NCBI GenBank assembly: GCA_047619485.1
Contig: JBLHKE010000276.1
Span: forward strand, 1-9,481
Origin: JBLHKE01 sp047619485
Lineage (GTDB): Bacteria > Verrucomicrobiota > Verrucomicrobiia > Verrucomicrobiales > DEV007
Length of the DNA stretch: 9,481 bases
Direction of reading: 5' to 3'
Below the pieces are notes generated by a model, which was not told the origin of the DNA, did no database searches, and saw only the letters and a list, made by a program, of their open reading frames with translations. The position numbers were made by a program, and so were the translations under genes. This document shows, piece by piece, positions 1 through 9,481 of this stretch. Numbering within the stretch: the first letter of the stretch is position 1; each line of letters begins with the position of its first letter.

Positions 1-98
1 ACGATGAAGAAGATGAGCAGAATGAAAATGCAGTCGATCATCGGGGATAGGTCGATCCCCAATGGTTCATCTGTGTCGCTGACTGCTCGTTTGCGCAT
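1..98 (-). CDS. exbD: second ExbD biopolymer transport protein, N-terminal part only (runs off the window)
   Basis: Only the first 32 codons are inside the window. The reading frame opens at the ATG at 96-98, one base after the stop of the upstream exbD (TAA-C-ATG), so translation is probably coupled. A short hydrophilic cytoplasmic stretch (MRKRAVSDTDEPLG) leads into a segment IDLSPMIDC followed by a strongly hydrophobic helix (IFILLIFFIV). This is the single transmembrane helix of ExbD/TolR, and Asp22 is the membrane aspartate expected to carry protons in the ExbB-ExbD motor. The DNA from 1 to 56 matches 410-465 in the neighbouring exbD with about four mismatches, so the two genes are tandem paralogues. 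The periplasmic domain is not visible, so whether it differs from that of the first copy cannot be judged. Confidence 0.9.
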   Translation of the reverse strand, partial: MRKRAVSDTDEPLGIDLSPMIDCIFILLIFFI

Positions 99-99
99 G

Positions 100-510
100 T
101 TAGTCTAGAGTTGAGACTGAACGGGTTTTCGCGCCCGCGATCTTGGCTTGGGCGTGGACGCGCTGGACGATGCCGTGGCTGGCGTCGCGGTGCCCTTGGA
201 TGATGACGGATGTCTCAGGGTCGACGTCGAGTTTCGGTTTGATGAGTGGCAGGACACCGCCGACGCCGATCACTTCGCCCTCGTGCTTCACCTTATCGTC
301 GGAGGTGATCTGGATGATCACGCTGTTGCTGTCCAAAGTGCTAGCGGTGGCACTGGAGATGTCCGGCTTGTTCACCTCGGTGCCAACTTCGTCTACGAAC
401 ACGGTGGTGACGATGAAGAAGATGAGCAGGATGAAGATGCAGTCGATCATCGGCGAGAGGTCGATGGGGACGTTGTCATTGGAGTCGTTGTTGAGGTCGC
501 GTCCTAACAT
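100..510 (-). CDS. exbD: ExbD/TolR family biopolymer transport protein
   Basis: This 136-residue protein has the ExbD layout. A short cytoplasmic N-terminus (1-15) is followed by the signature IDLSPMIDC and one transmembrane helix (about 22-42), then a periplasmic domain (about 45-136). Asp23 in the helix aligns with the essential membrane aspartate of E. coli ExbD (Asp25). The length is close to the usual ~140 residues. ExbD works with the pentameric ExbB channel in the inner membrane, using proton flow to energise TonB. The gene begins 7 bases after the exbB stop and is followed at once by a second exbD. No Shine-Dalgarno sequence is evident before the ATG at 508-510; translational coupling to exbB is likely. 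The family call is firm; the partner receptor is inferred from context. Confidence 0.95.
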   Translation of the reverse strand: MLGRDLNNDSNDNVPIDLSPMIDCIFILLIFFIVTTVFVDEVGTEVNKPDISSATASTLDSNSVIIQITSDDKVKHEGEVIGVGGVLPLIKPKLDVDPETSVIIQGHRDASHGIVQRVHAQAKIAGAKTRSVSTLD

Positions 511-517
511 GGTAGCA

Positions 518-1204
518 TCAGGCGGGTTCTGGCATGGGGTGGTCGAAGCCGTAGGCGGCTTCGGCTGGTGGGGCGGTGACCACGACGATTTCTTCCTCCT
601 CTTCGGGTTCGTCGTCGAGGTGCGCGGTCTTCAGGGTGAGCGTCAGGCTCTCGATCCTGGCGATCGCAGCCTCGAGGCCGACTTTCTTGCGGGTGATGAT
701 GAGGGCGAAGAAGACACCGGGCAGCGCGATCATAAGCCCGGTCTGGGTTGTCAGGAGTGCCTCTTGGATGCCGCCAGCGACCTTCGACATGGTGTCGCCG
801 CGGCCACCGGTTGCGATCCCATCAAAAGTCCCGAGCATGCCGATGACGGTGCCGAGCAGGCCGGCGAGTGGCGCCGTGGCGACGAGGGTATTGACGAATA
901 TTAGGCGCCTGTCGATGCGGGTGAGCATGTTGAACCGTATCTCGTCGAAACGGCGCTGGATCGATTTCGGGTTCTGCGGTCCGGCTTGTGTGTATTTGAT
1001 GATGTCGCCAGCCTGTCCTACGGATTCTTCAGGGTGCTGCACCCACTTCTCCCAGTGCTTGGCTGAGCGCGGGTTAAGGTTGCCCCTAAATAGGAACAAC
1101 AGAAGATCGAGGGCATTGCTGTAGAGCAGCAGTCCGAGGATGGCGAGCATGATCATGACCCAGCCTCCGCTGGAGATGATCTCGAACATTTCTTGGAAAC
1201 TCAT
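518..1204 (-). CDS. exbB: MotA/TolQ/ExbB proton channel family protein (ExbB)
   Basis: This 228-residue inner-membrane protein has the three-helix ExbB plan: helix 1 at about residues 14-38, helix 2 at about 101-130 and helix 3 at about 148-171. The sequences APLAGLLGTVIGMLGTF (111-127) and EALLTTQTGLMIALPG (148-163) are the classic MotA/TolQ/ExbB core. They include the Thr-rich third helix (TTQTG) that lines the proton path next to the ExbD aspartate. The residues after helix 3 form a cytoplasmic helix and then an acidic tail (DDEPEEEEE, about 197-205) with a Pro/Ala-rich end. It sits 4 bases after the large ExbB-like gene and 7 bases before exbD, so it belongs to the same transcript. The family assignment is certain. 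ExbB rather than TolQ is chosen because of the DUF3450/TtpC-like neighbours and the nearby TonB receptor gene. Confidence 0.95.
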   Translation of the reverse strand: MSFQEMFEIISSGGWVMIMLAILGLLLYSNALDLLLFLFRGNLNPRSAKHWEKWVQHPEESVGQAGDIIKYTQAGPQNPKSIQRRFDEIRFNMLTRIDRRLIFVNTLVATAPLAGLLGTVIGMLGTFDGIATGGRGDTMSKVAGGIQEALLTTQTGLMIALPGVFFALIITRKKVGLEAAIARIESLTLTLKTAHLDDEPEEEEEIVVVTAPPAEAAYGFDHPMPEPA

Positions 1205-1208
1205 GATA

Positions 1209-2684
1209 TTAGGCTGGTGCGGGTGATGCCTGAGGTGGTTCCTCCTCGGAGGGGTTGGATTCCTCTCTAGGGGTCGGCTTGGGTTTTGGTGTGGTGGGTG
1301 GTGGCTTGTCCAGATCGCCGGTCGTCAGCCCGTTGAGGAAGGCCATCGAGGCTGCTTCCATGTTGCCGATGCGTCCGCGAGCCATGCGGGTGAGCAGGCC
1401 GTGGATGATCAGAACCGGGATCGCGACGACTAGGCCTAGCTCGGTGGTGACGAGTGCCTCGGAGATACCGGAGGAGAGCGTGCGTGCGTCGCCGGTGCCG
1501 AACTCGGTAATGAGTTTGAAGGTCTTGATCATTCCCATCACGGTTCCGAGGAGACCCATCAGCGGCGCGGCGGCTGCAGTGACGGCTAGGAATGGTAGGA
1601 AGCGCTCTAGTTTCGGGCGAATCGAGAGGAGTTTCTCGTAGAGGAGTTCTTCGAGCACCCTGCGCTTGGTGTCGTGGCGGCGGACGGCCAGCTGGATCAA
1701 TTCGCCCGCTTTACCTTTGATTCTGGCGGCCTCTTCGGTGGCTGACTTTTTGTCGGCCATCGTTAGGTGGTCGATGATCGAGTTGACGACGCGAGGGTGG
1801 GGGACGCTGACGCGTGAGATCTCCCACCATTTGAAGGCGGCGATGCAGAGGGCGAACAGGCCGAGGTAGATGAGCGTCCAGCCGACCCACTGGCCTTTGG
1901 CGATGTGCTCGATGATGGTGTCCTTCGAGACTTCTAGTTTGAGGGCTTTGCCGAGGGTCGGGTCGAGGGCGATTTCGGCGTCCTTGCCGTCGATGACAGC
2001 CTGGATGCCCGCGCTACGCTCGGGGCCCGGATCGACGATCGAGGCGGTGAGCTGGTTGAGCACCTGGGTTGTCACGCCGGTCGACTCGCCGCCCTGTGCC
2101 TTGAAATACCCGGCAGGGCCGAGCAGGGCGAAGCGGCCGGGGACTTTTTCTCCAGTCTGGATGAGTGCTTCACCTTGGAAGGTGCGACCACCGAGATTGT
2201 CTTCGAGCCGGTCTAGGGAGAGCGCGACGAGCTCGAGTCGTTCGGTGAGTTCTTCGAGGTCGCTGGCAGCGCCAGTGGACGTTCTGTCTTCGATTTCACT
2301 GAGTTGCTCTTCGTAGAGTTGCTGTTCGGCGATCTGAATTCTGGACGGCCAACCGAGGCCGAACTCTTTCAGGTTGCTCTTGATGAAGTTGATCTCGGTC
2401 TCCCGCGCTTTGACCACTGATTCGAGCCGAACCTGATCGCCGGTTCGGGCAGACTCCTCCTTTTGTAGAACCTTGAGCTCTTTGGTGAATTCAGCGACCT
2501 TGTCATCCAGTTCGTCGAGCTCGCGGACGAGCGGGATCTTCTCTCCAGCGATCTGTTGGATGGTCTCCTGTTGGCGCTTCAGCGCAGCGTCTAGATCTTT
2601 CTGAACTTTTGCGACGACCGTGTCCTGCGCTGGAACGCTGAGTGCCGTGAACAGCCAGATGAATAGTGTTAGGAGGGACTTCAT
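1209..2684 (-). CDS. large ExbB-like protein with periplasmic coiled coil (TtpC-type TonB-system component)
   Basis: The product has 491 residues, about twice a normal ExbB. It opens with a signal sequence or N-terminal anchor (1-20, hydrophobic LLTLFIWLFTALSV then PAQ). A long charged coiled-coil region follows (about 25-165), then a Gly/Pro-containing periplasmic stretch (about 166-262), a transmembrane helix (about 266-287) and a MotA/TolQ/ExbB domain. That domain has helices at about 363-388 (AAAAPLMGLLGTVMGM) and 410-432 (ALVTTELGLVVAIPVLI). The end is a Pro/Lys/Glu-rich tail (460-491). This arrangement matches TtpC, known from Vibrio TonB2 systems, where it is needed in addition to ExbB2/ExbD2/TonB2; its role may be to span the periplasm. 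The 4-base spacing on both sides puts it in one operon with DUF3450 and exbB. There is only a weak AGGCAG-like sequence before the ATG. Domain architecture is clear; functional equivalence to TtpC is inferred. Confidence 0.9.
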   Translation of the reverse strand: MKSLLTLFIWLFTALSVPAQDTVVAKVQKDLDAALKRQQETIQQIAGEKIPLVRELDELDDKVAEFTKELKVLQKEESARTGDQVRLESVVKARETEINFIKSNLKEFGLGWPSRIQIAEQQLYEEQLSEIEDRTSTGAASDLEELTERLELVALSLDRLEDNLGGRTFQGEALIQTGEKVPGRFALLGPAGYFKAQGGESTGVTTQVLNQLTASIVDPGPERSAGIQAVIDGKDAEIALDPTLGKALKLEVSKDTIIEHIAKGQWVGWTLIYLGLFALCIAAFKWWEISRVSVPHPRVVNSIIDHLTMADKKSATEEAARIKGKAGELIQLAVRRHDTKRRVLEELLYEKLLSIRPKLERFLPFLAVTAAAAPLMGLLGTVMGMIKTFKLITEFGTGDARTLSSGISEALVTTELGLVVAIPVLIIHGLLTRMARGRIGNMEAASMAFLNGLTTGDLDKPPPTTPKPKPTPREESNPSEEEPPQASPAPA

Positions 2685-2688
2685 CTGC

Positions 2689-3468
2689 CTAGTGGGACGT
2701 CGGGGTGGTGATCTGGGCTGGGAGTTCGACGAATTCGATCTCGCCTTCGCCGCGACTCACCTCGACAAGGCGTCGGATGTTGGCAGCGTATTCGTTGCGC
2801 TCGGTGAACTTCCAACCCTCGGCGGTCGGTTTGCCAACCAGGGCGTGTTCTCCACTCTGGTTGATCGCATAGGCGATCGAGAGGCCGAAGAAGACGGTGT
2901 CGACCTGTTGTTTTTTCCCGTTCGGTAGCTCGACGGTGAGTGGGGTTTCGGTGATCTTATTGTTGAATTTTTCGACCTTGATGAGTGAGGCGAGCAGGTT
3001 CTTGATGCGGACGGTGGTGCCGGCCTTGGCCTTCTTCGGCTCGTCGCGCATGAGCTCGAGCTCGGCGCCGAGGATCCCGGTCAGTGGGTCGGGTAGGAAG
3101 GTGGCGAGCTCGATGAAACGTCCATCGAGGCGATCGAGAGCTTCCCCGACGGCGGCAGCGGCCGCTTCTAGTTCTGCCTGGCGTTCGCTGCGCTCGACGG
3201 TGGCACTGTCTGCTTTCTCTTTTTTCTCCTTGGCCTCGGTGATCAGTTCTTGGAGCTGCTTGATGTCGGCGACGAGATTGTCTTTTGATCCGAGCAGGAT
3301 CTGGCGTTCGACATCCCAGTCAGCCTCCTCTTTTTGGATGCTGCGCAGGGTATCCACCCACGCTTCGATCTTGGCGCGTAACTCTTCGTTCGGGGCGGCC
3401 TGTGCCGAGAGTTGCGCCATGCTGAGAGCGGCGAAGATCAAGGGGATGCGGGATAGAGATGATTTCAT
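2689..3468 (-). CDS. DUF3450 family periplasmic coiled-coil protein of a TonB system
   Basis: This 259-residue protein has a typical signal peptide (basic start MKSSLSR, hydrophobic core 8-20, likely cleavage after SAQA near 24-25). A long Glu/Lys-rich coiled coil follows (about 27-118), then a C-terminal globular part. Recognisable DUF3450 features are a leucine-rich VRIKNLLASLIKVEKFN segment (153-169), a strand region ending VDTVFFGLSIAYAIN (189-203), the aromatic GWKF (218-221), and the closing FVELP (246-250), which corresponds to the usual 'lLdLP' end of the family. Members are regularly encoded just before a TtpC-type ExbB, ExbB, ExbD and TonB, exactly as here. The molecular role is not established; a periplasmic scaffold for the motor is plausible. 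It is the first gene of its operon and has a four-part operator 55 bases upstream of its ATG. No Shine-Dalgarno sequence is seen. Confidence 0.88.
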   Translation of the reverse strand: MKSSLSRIPLIFAALSMAQLSAQAAPNEELRAKIEAWVDTLRSIQKEEADWDVERQILLGSKDNLVADIKQLQELITEAKEKKEKADSATVERSERQAELEAAAAAVGEALDRLDGRFIELATFLPDPLTGILGAELELMRDEPKKAKAGTTVRIKNLLASLIKVEKFNNKITETPLTVELPNGKKQQVDTVFFGLSIAYAINQSGEHALVGKPTAEGWKFTERNEYAANIRRLVEVSRGEGEIEFVELPAQITTPTSH

Positions 3469-3523
3469 TTTGTTTGAGTGAGTCAGTCTTGGGAAGTTGG
3501 CGGGAAAACGAGAAAGGAATTGA

Positions 3524-3559
3524 GTTACGTTTCTGTGACTGAATGACCGACCTGTGACT
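3524..3559 (-). promoter_or_regulatory. four-part GTNAC operator (Pho-box-like) upstream of the DUF3450-exbBD operon
   Basis: On the plus strand the half-sites are GTTACG (3524), GTGACT (3535), ATGACC (3543) and GTGACT (3554), with starts 11, 8 and 11 bases apart. Read toward the gene they are AGTCAC, GGTCAT, AGTCAC and CGTAAC. The 11-bp direct-repeat pairs resemble PhoB half-sites (TGTCAT-N5-TGTCAC). The same geometry recurs at 4545-4580 and 9293-9328. The site ends 55 bases before the ATG of the DUF3450 gene, a normal promoter position. No convincing -10 box is visible downstream. That it is an operator is well supported by the recurrence; the identity of the regulator is inferred. The remaining bases between the PhnP-like stop (3623) and this site show no clear terminator. 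Confidence 0.75.
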
Positions 3560-3622
3560 TGCCTGCTCGAGTTTTATGATTTTTTACGTGTCGGAATTGT
3601 TGAATTGGTTCGGTGCGATCAT

Positions 3623-4417
3623 TCAGATCAGGACACGCTTGGCGTTTTTCATGGAAGCTGGATTGCAGAGATCGATTACCATCCCGTCGCGCGACACATC
3701 GACATTGCTCGGGAAAGACTTGGGCTTGGGATTGAGCCACTTGCCTGAGCTGCAACTGATATGTGCCAAGAAGCTTTGCGCTGCGCCGGTCTGCCGGTGG
3801 ATTTTTAACGCCTGCTTTGGGGTGTTGTGATTCGGTTTTGGCGAGTTGGGGTGCTGATTGCAATCGATGATCAGCACGTCTGGTTTCCAATCGCTGAGGA
3901 AGCTCTCGGTCTGGGGTGGAAGCCCACATGTATCGCAGAGATAGCCGAGGCGTTTCGAGTCGGCCTCGATGCAGTAGCCGAAAGTGATGACGCTGTGGTT
4001 GAGCAGCACGGGGGTGATGGTGAAGCTACCGAAGGTGATCGGCGTGAATGGATGTAACTCGTTGATTAGGTATCCTTTAGATGCTGATCCCAAGCTCTCC
4101 TGCCCCTTCCTGTCGGGTGGGCAAAATAGTTGTGTGACGTCGTGGTGGGGTCGGTAGCCGAGCAGGGCGTGGTAGTGGCCCGGGTGGAAGTGCGATAGCA
4201 AGACGGCGGTCGTCTGTGGGCGGTCGAGCCAGGCGGTGACGGCTGGATCGCCAGCATCAAGCACCAGAGTTTCAGATTCATCGGAAGTGGAGACGGCGAA
4301 ACTCGGCGCGCGTCGACGGCGCTCTAGGTTAAACTTGGCTTCGCGGCAGACGCTACAGCCGCATCCCGGCATTGGGGTATTGTTAGAGTTTCCGGTTCCG
4401 ATAAATTCGATTCGCAT
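3623..4417 (-). CDS. PhnP-family metallo-beta-lactamase-fold hydrolase with altered metal motif
   Basis: From the ATG at 4415-4417 this gives 264 residues, close to E. coli PhnP (about 252), a phosphodiesterase acting on 5-phosphoribosyl 1,2-cyclic phosphate in phosphonate breakdown. Family marks are the N-terminal IGTGN (6-10), the structural-zinc motif C19-G-C21-S-V-C24, LVLDAG (51-56), the metal motif region SHFHPGHYH (75-83), LLNHSVITFGYCIE (138-151; His141), CDTCGLP (161-167; Asp162), AHIS (218-221; His219) and DGMVIDL near the end. The canonical HxHxDH is HFHPGH here: the aspartate expected at position 80 is Gly. Cys222 stands where PhnP has a His thought to be the fourth zinc ligand. 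The start was chosen because homology begins at MRIEFIGTG; the frame stays open upstream to 4534, but that stretch is low-complexity and unlike the family. AAGGAA lies about 13 bases before this ATG. No other phn genes are visible, so the substrate is unknown. Confidence 0.85.
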   Translation of the reverse strand: MRIEFIGTGNSNNTPMPGCGCSVCREAKFNLERRRRAPSFAVSTSDESETLVLDAGDPAVTAWLDRPQTTAVLLSHFHPGHYHALLGYRPHHDVTQLFCPPDRKGQESLGSASKGYLINELHPFTPITFGSFTITPVLLNHSVITFGYCIEADSKRLGYLCDTCGLPPQTESFLSDWKPDVLIIDCNQHPNSPKPNHNTPKQALKIHRQTGAAQSFLAHISCSSGKWLNPKPKSFPSNVDVSRDGMVIDLCNPASMKNAKRVLI

Positions 4418-4544
4418 GATGGATAAGTTCCTTGTGGGTTCGCGTCGGCATGATTTGTGTGGCGGCGGCGATTGTGTGGGATGTGAGGCTTGCCCAGTGT
4501 GACGACTATTCGCGAAACCTGTATGCGGTGACAAGTGGCGGGTC

Positions 4545-4580
4545 GTAACGATATTGTGACTCAGTGACGAAATCGTGACG
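4545..4580 (-). promoter_or_regulatory. four-part GTNAC operator (Pho-box-like) upstream of the PhnP-like gene
   Basis: The plus-strand half-sites are GTAACG (4545), GTGACT (4556), GTGACG (4564) and GTGACG (4575), again spaced 11, 8, 11. This is the most regular of the three copies: read toward the gene it is CGTCAC-N5-CGTCAC-N2-AGTCAC-N5-CGTTAC. It lies 127 bases before the chosen PhnP-like start, between that gene and the terminator of the triple-module gene, so it most likely serves the PhnP-like gene. The long leader between operator and start holds two more isolated GTGAC sequences (4499, 4529), out of register, and no obvious RNA structure. Confidence 0.75.
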
Positions 4581-4610
4581 TGGATTTCGAGTTCGTTGAG
4601 CGGAAAAGTT

Positions 4611-4643
4611 GAGGGGCCGCAGGTAGAAAACCTGCGGCCCCTC
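4611..4643 (-). terminator. intrinsic terminator of the triple-module gene
   Basis: A perfect 14-bp GC-rich stem (4611-4624 pairing with 4630-4643; arm GAGGGGCCGCAGGT) closes a 5-base loop. Read on the minus strand it lies 55 bases after the stop codon of the triple-module gene and is followed by AACTTTTCC, a short U-tract. The opposite strand has no gene reading into it and only a broken T-run, so minus-strand termination is favoured. It separates the triple-module gene from the PhnP-like gene, supporting independent promoters. Confidence 0.8.
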
Positions 4644-4674
4644 TTCCCCTTTGCTCCGTGCGATCCGGGTCAAT

Positions 4675-4698
4675 GACTAGGAGTCGTTCCCCGCGATC

Positions 4699-4704
<6 letters not shown>
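4675..4704 (-). other. inverted repeat spanning the stop codon of the triple-module gene
   Basis: GACTAGGA (4675-4682) pairs with TCCTAGTC (4697-4704). An inner TCG/CGA pair extends the stem past a one-base bulge, leaving a 7-base loop. The stop codon (4699-4701) sits in the stem. There is no U-tract, so on its own it is not a standard terminator. It could protect the 3' end of the mRNA, or be accidental. Confidence 0.45.
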
Positions 4705-9204
<4,500 letters not shown>

Positions 9205-9292
9205 TTGGCTGGTTGGGTTTATTTGATAAGTTTTTGCTCTCGTGATGTTGAGGACTTCACCCCTTCGAGAGTGGTTTCGCAAAGTGCTTCGG

Positions 9293-9328
9293 GTAACGAT
9301 TTCGTGACTGAGTGACAGGGGTGTCACC
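9293..9328 (-). promoter_or_regulatory. four-part GTNAC operator (Pho-box-like) upstream of the triple-module gene
   Basis: The plus-strand half-sites are GTAACG (9293), GTGACT (9304), GTGACA (9312) and GTCACC (9323; one base off), spaced 11, 8, 11. Read toward the gene: GGTGAC, TGTCAC, AGTCAC, CGTTAC. The site begins 14 bases after the receptor stop codon and ends 88 bases before the ATG of the triple-module gene. That gene can therefore be transcribed from its own promoter rather than only by read-through from the receptor gene. No strong -10 box is evident between 9205 and 9292. Confidence 0.75.
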
Positions 9329-9342
9329 CGCTTTAGAAATTT

Positions 9343-9481
9343 TTAGAAGTCGACGCTCAACCCGACTGAATATTCACGTCCCCTTGTGAACTCTTCGTAA
9401 GTCAATGACTCGCCCTCGTAGTACTTTCGCACTGGTTGATCTAACAGGTTCTTGGCGGCAAATTTGAGTTTCACGCCGCTG
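9343..9481 (-). CDS. TonB-dependent outer-membrane receptor, C-terminal end only
   Basis: The 45 residues before the stop (9343-9345) read as the last strands of a TonB-dependent receptor barrel. They begin VKLKFAAKNLLDQPVRKYYE, in which 'xxAKNLLDQ' is the hallmark penultimate region of these receptors, and end EYSVGLSVDF with the terminal aromatic residue recognised by the BAM machinery. The gene continues beyond the right edge, so the plug, TonB box and substrate class are not visible. Its neighbour is the triple-module secreted protein, and the ExbB/ExbD cassette further left is the likely energy source. Confidence 0.9.
   Translation of the reverse strand, partial: SGVKLKFAAKNLLDQPVRKYYEGESLTYEEFTRGREYSVGLSVDF

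Noticed and set aside
143..904. Plus-strand open frame of 253 codons across exbD and exbB
   Set aside because: It lies wholly antisense to two genes with unmistakable ExbD and ExbB motifs and has no recognisable protein features.
3560..3622. Terminator after the PhnP-like gene
   Set aside because: There is a T/A-rich patch and a weak AATT-centred inverted repeat, but no GC-rich stem followed by a U-tract, so read-through into the DUF3450 operon cannot be excluded.
4418..4534. 39-codon N-terminal extension of the PhnP-like protein
   Set aside because: The extension is a Pro/His/Ser/Arg-rich low-complexity stretch with no match to the family, whose conserved start is MRIEFIGTG.
9304..9317. 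Possible Fur, Zur or CRP site at the GTGAC repeats
   Set aside because: Those sites are inverted repeats (CRP TGTGA-N6-TCACA; Fur/Zur AT-rich palindromes). Here all half-sites point the same way with 11-8-11 spacing, which fits a PhoB/OmpR-type direct-repeat operator.
9205..9327. 41-codon N-terminal extension of the triple-module protein
   Set aside because: It would place the conserved operator half-sites inside the coding region and bury the signal peptide; the ATG at 9202-9204 starts a perfect signal peptide.
9319..9330. GGGTGTCACCC palindrome just downstream of the receptor stop as a terminator
   Set aside because: The arms are 5 bp with a one-base centre and no U-tract; the sequence is explained by the last operator half-site.

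Overview
The window reads almost entirely on the minus strand (transcription from high to low coordinates). It looks like part of a TonB-dependent outer-membrane uptake locus from a Gram-negative bacterium, most likely a member of the Verrucomicrobiota. That assignment is an inference. It rests on a high-GC coding style, the near absence of Shine-Dalgarno sequences, a DUF3450/large-ExbB/ExbB/ExbD TonB-energising cassette, and the C-terminus of the giant secreted protein, whose 'DPDGDG..NLGEFAFGMDP' motif and 'STDLSAWQ' segment ending in 'FRIRVSD' are typical of verrucomicrobial exported proteins.

Layout in transcription order: (1) the last 45 codons of a TonB-dependent receptor (9481 to 9343); (2) a 1501-residue secreted protein (9204 to 4699) built from three nearly identical ~450-residue modules plus a calcium-loop-like C-terminal region, followed by a strong hairpin terminator (4611-4643); (3) a monocistronic metallo-beta-lactamase-fold gene of the PhnP family (4417 to 3623) with a changed metal-binding motif; (4) a tightly packed operon: DUF3450 coiled-coil periplasmic protein (3468 to 2689), large TtpC-like ExbB with a periplasmic coiled coil (2684 to 1209), classical ExbB (1204 to 518), ExbD (510 to 100) and a second ExbD running off the left edge (98 to 1). 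Gaps in this operon are only 1-7 bases.

The most informative non-coding signal is a four-part operator present three times, once upstream of each of the three transcription units whose starts lie in the window (3524-3559, 4545-4580, 9293-9328). Each copy carries four GTNAC-type half-sites in the same orientation, with starts spaced exactly 11, 8 and 11 bases. Read toward the gene, they resemble the tandem 11-bp half-sites of the Pho box (TGTCAT-N5-TGTCAC) bound by PhoB-type response regulators. A PhnP-family phosphodiesterase-like gene under the same control fits this. My working model is a phosphate-starvation (or similar two-component) regulon. In it, the receptor and the triple-module protein act at the cell surface, the DUF3450/TtpC/ExbB/ExbD complex (with a TonB presumably encoded left of the window) powers uptake, and the PhnP-like enzyme acts on a phosphorus-containing ligand or its breakdown product. 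The operator is seen directly; its regulator and the substrate are inference.

No RNA genes, CRISPR arrays, insertion sequences or attachment sites were seen. Non-coding stretches are all under 300 bases and are described by the operator and terminator entries.
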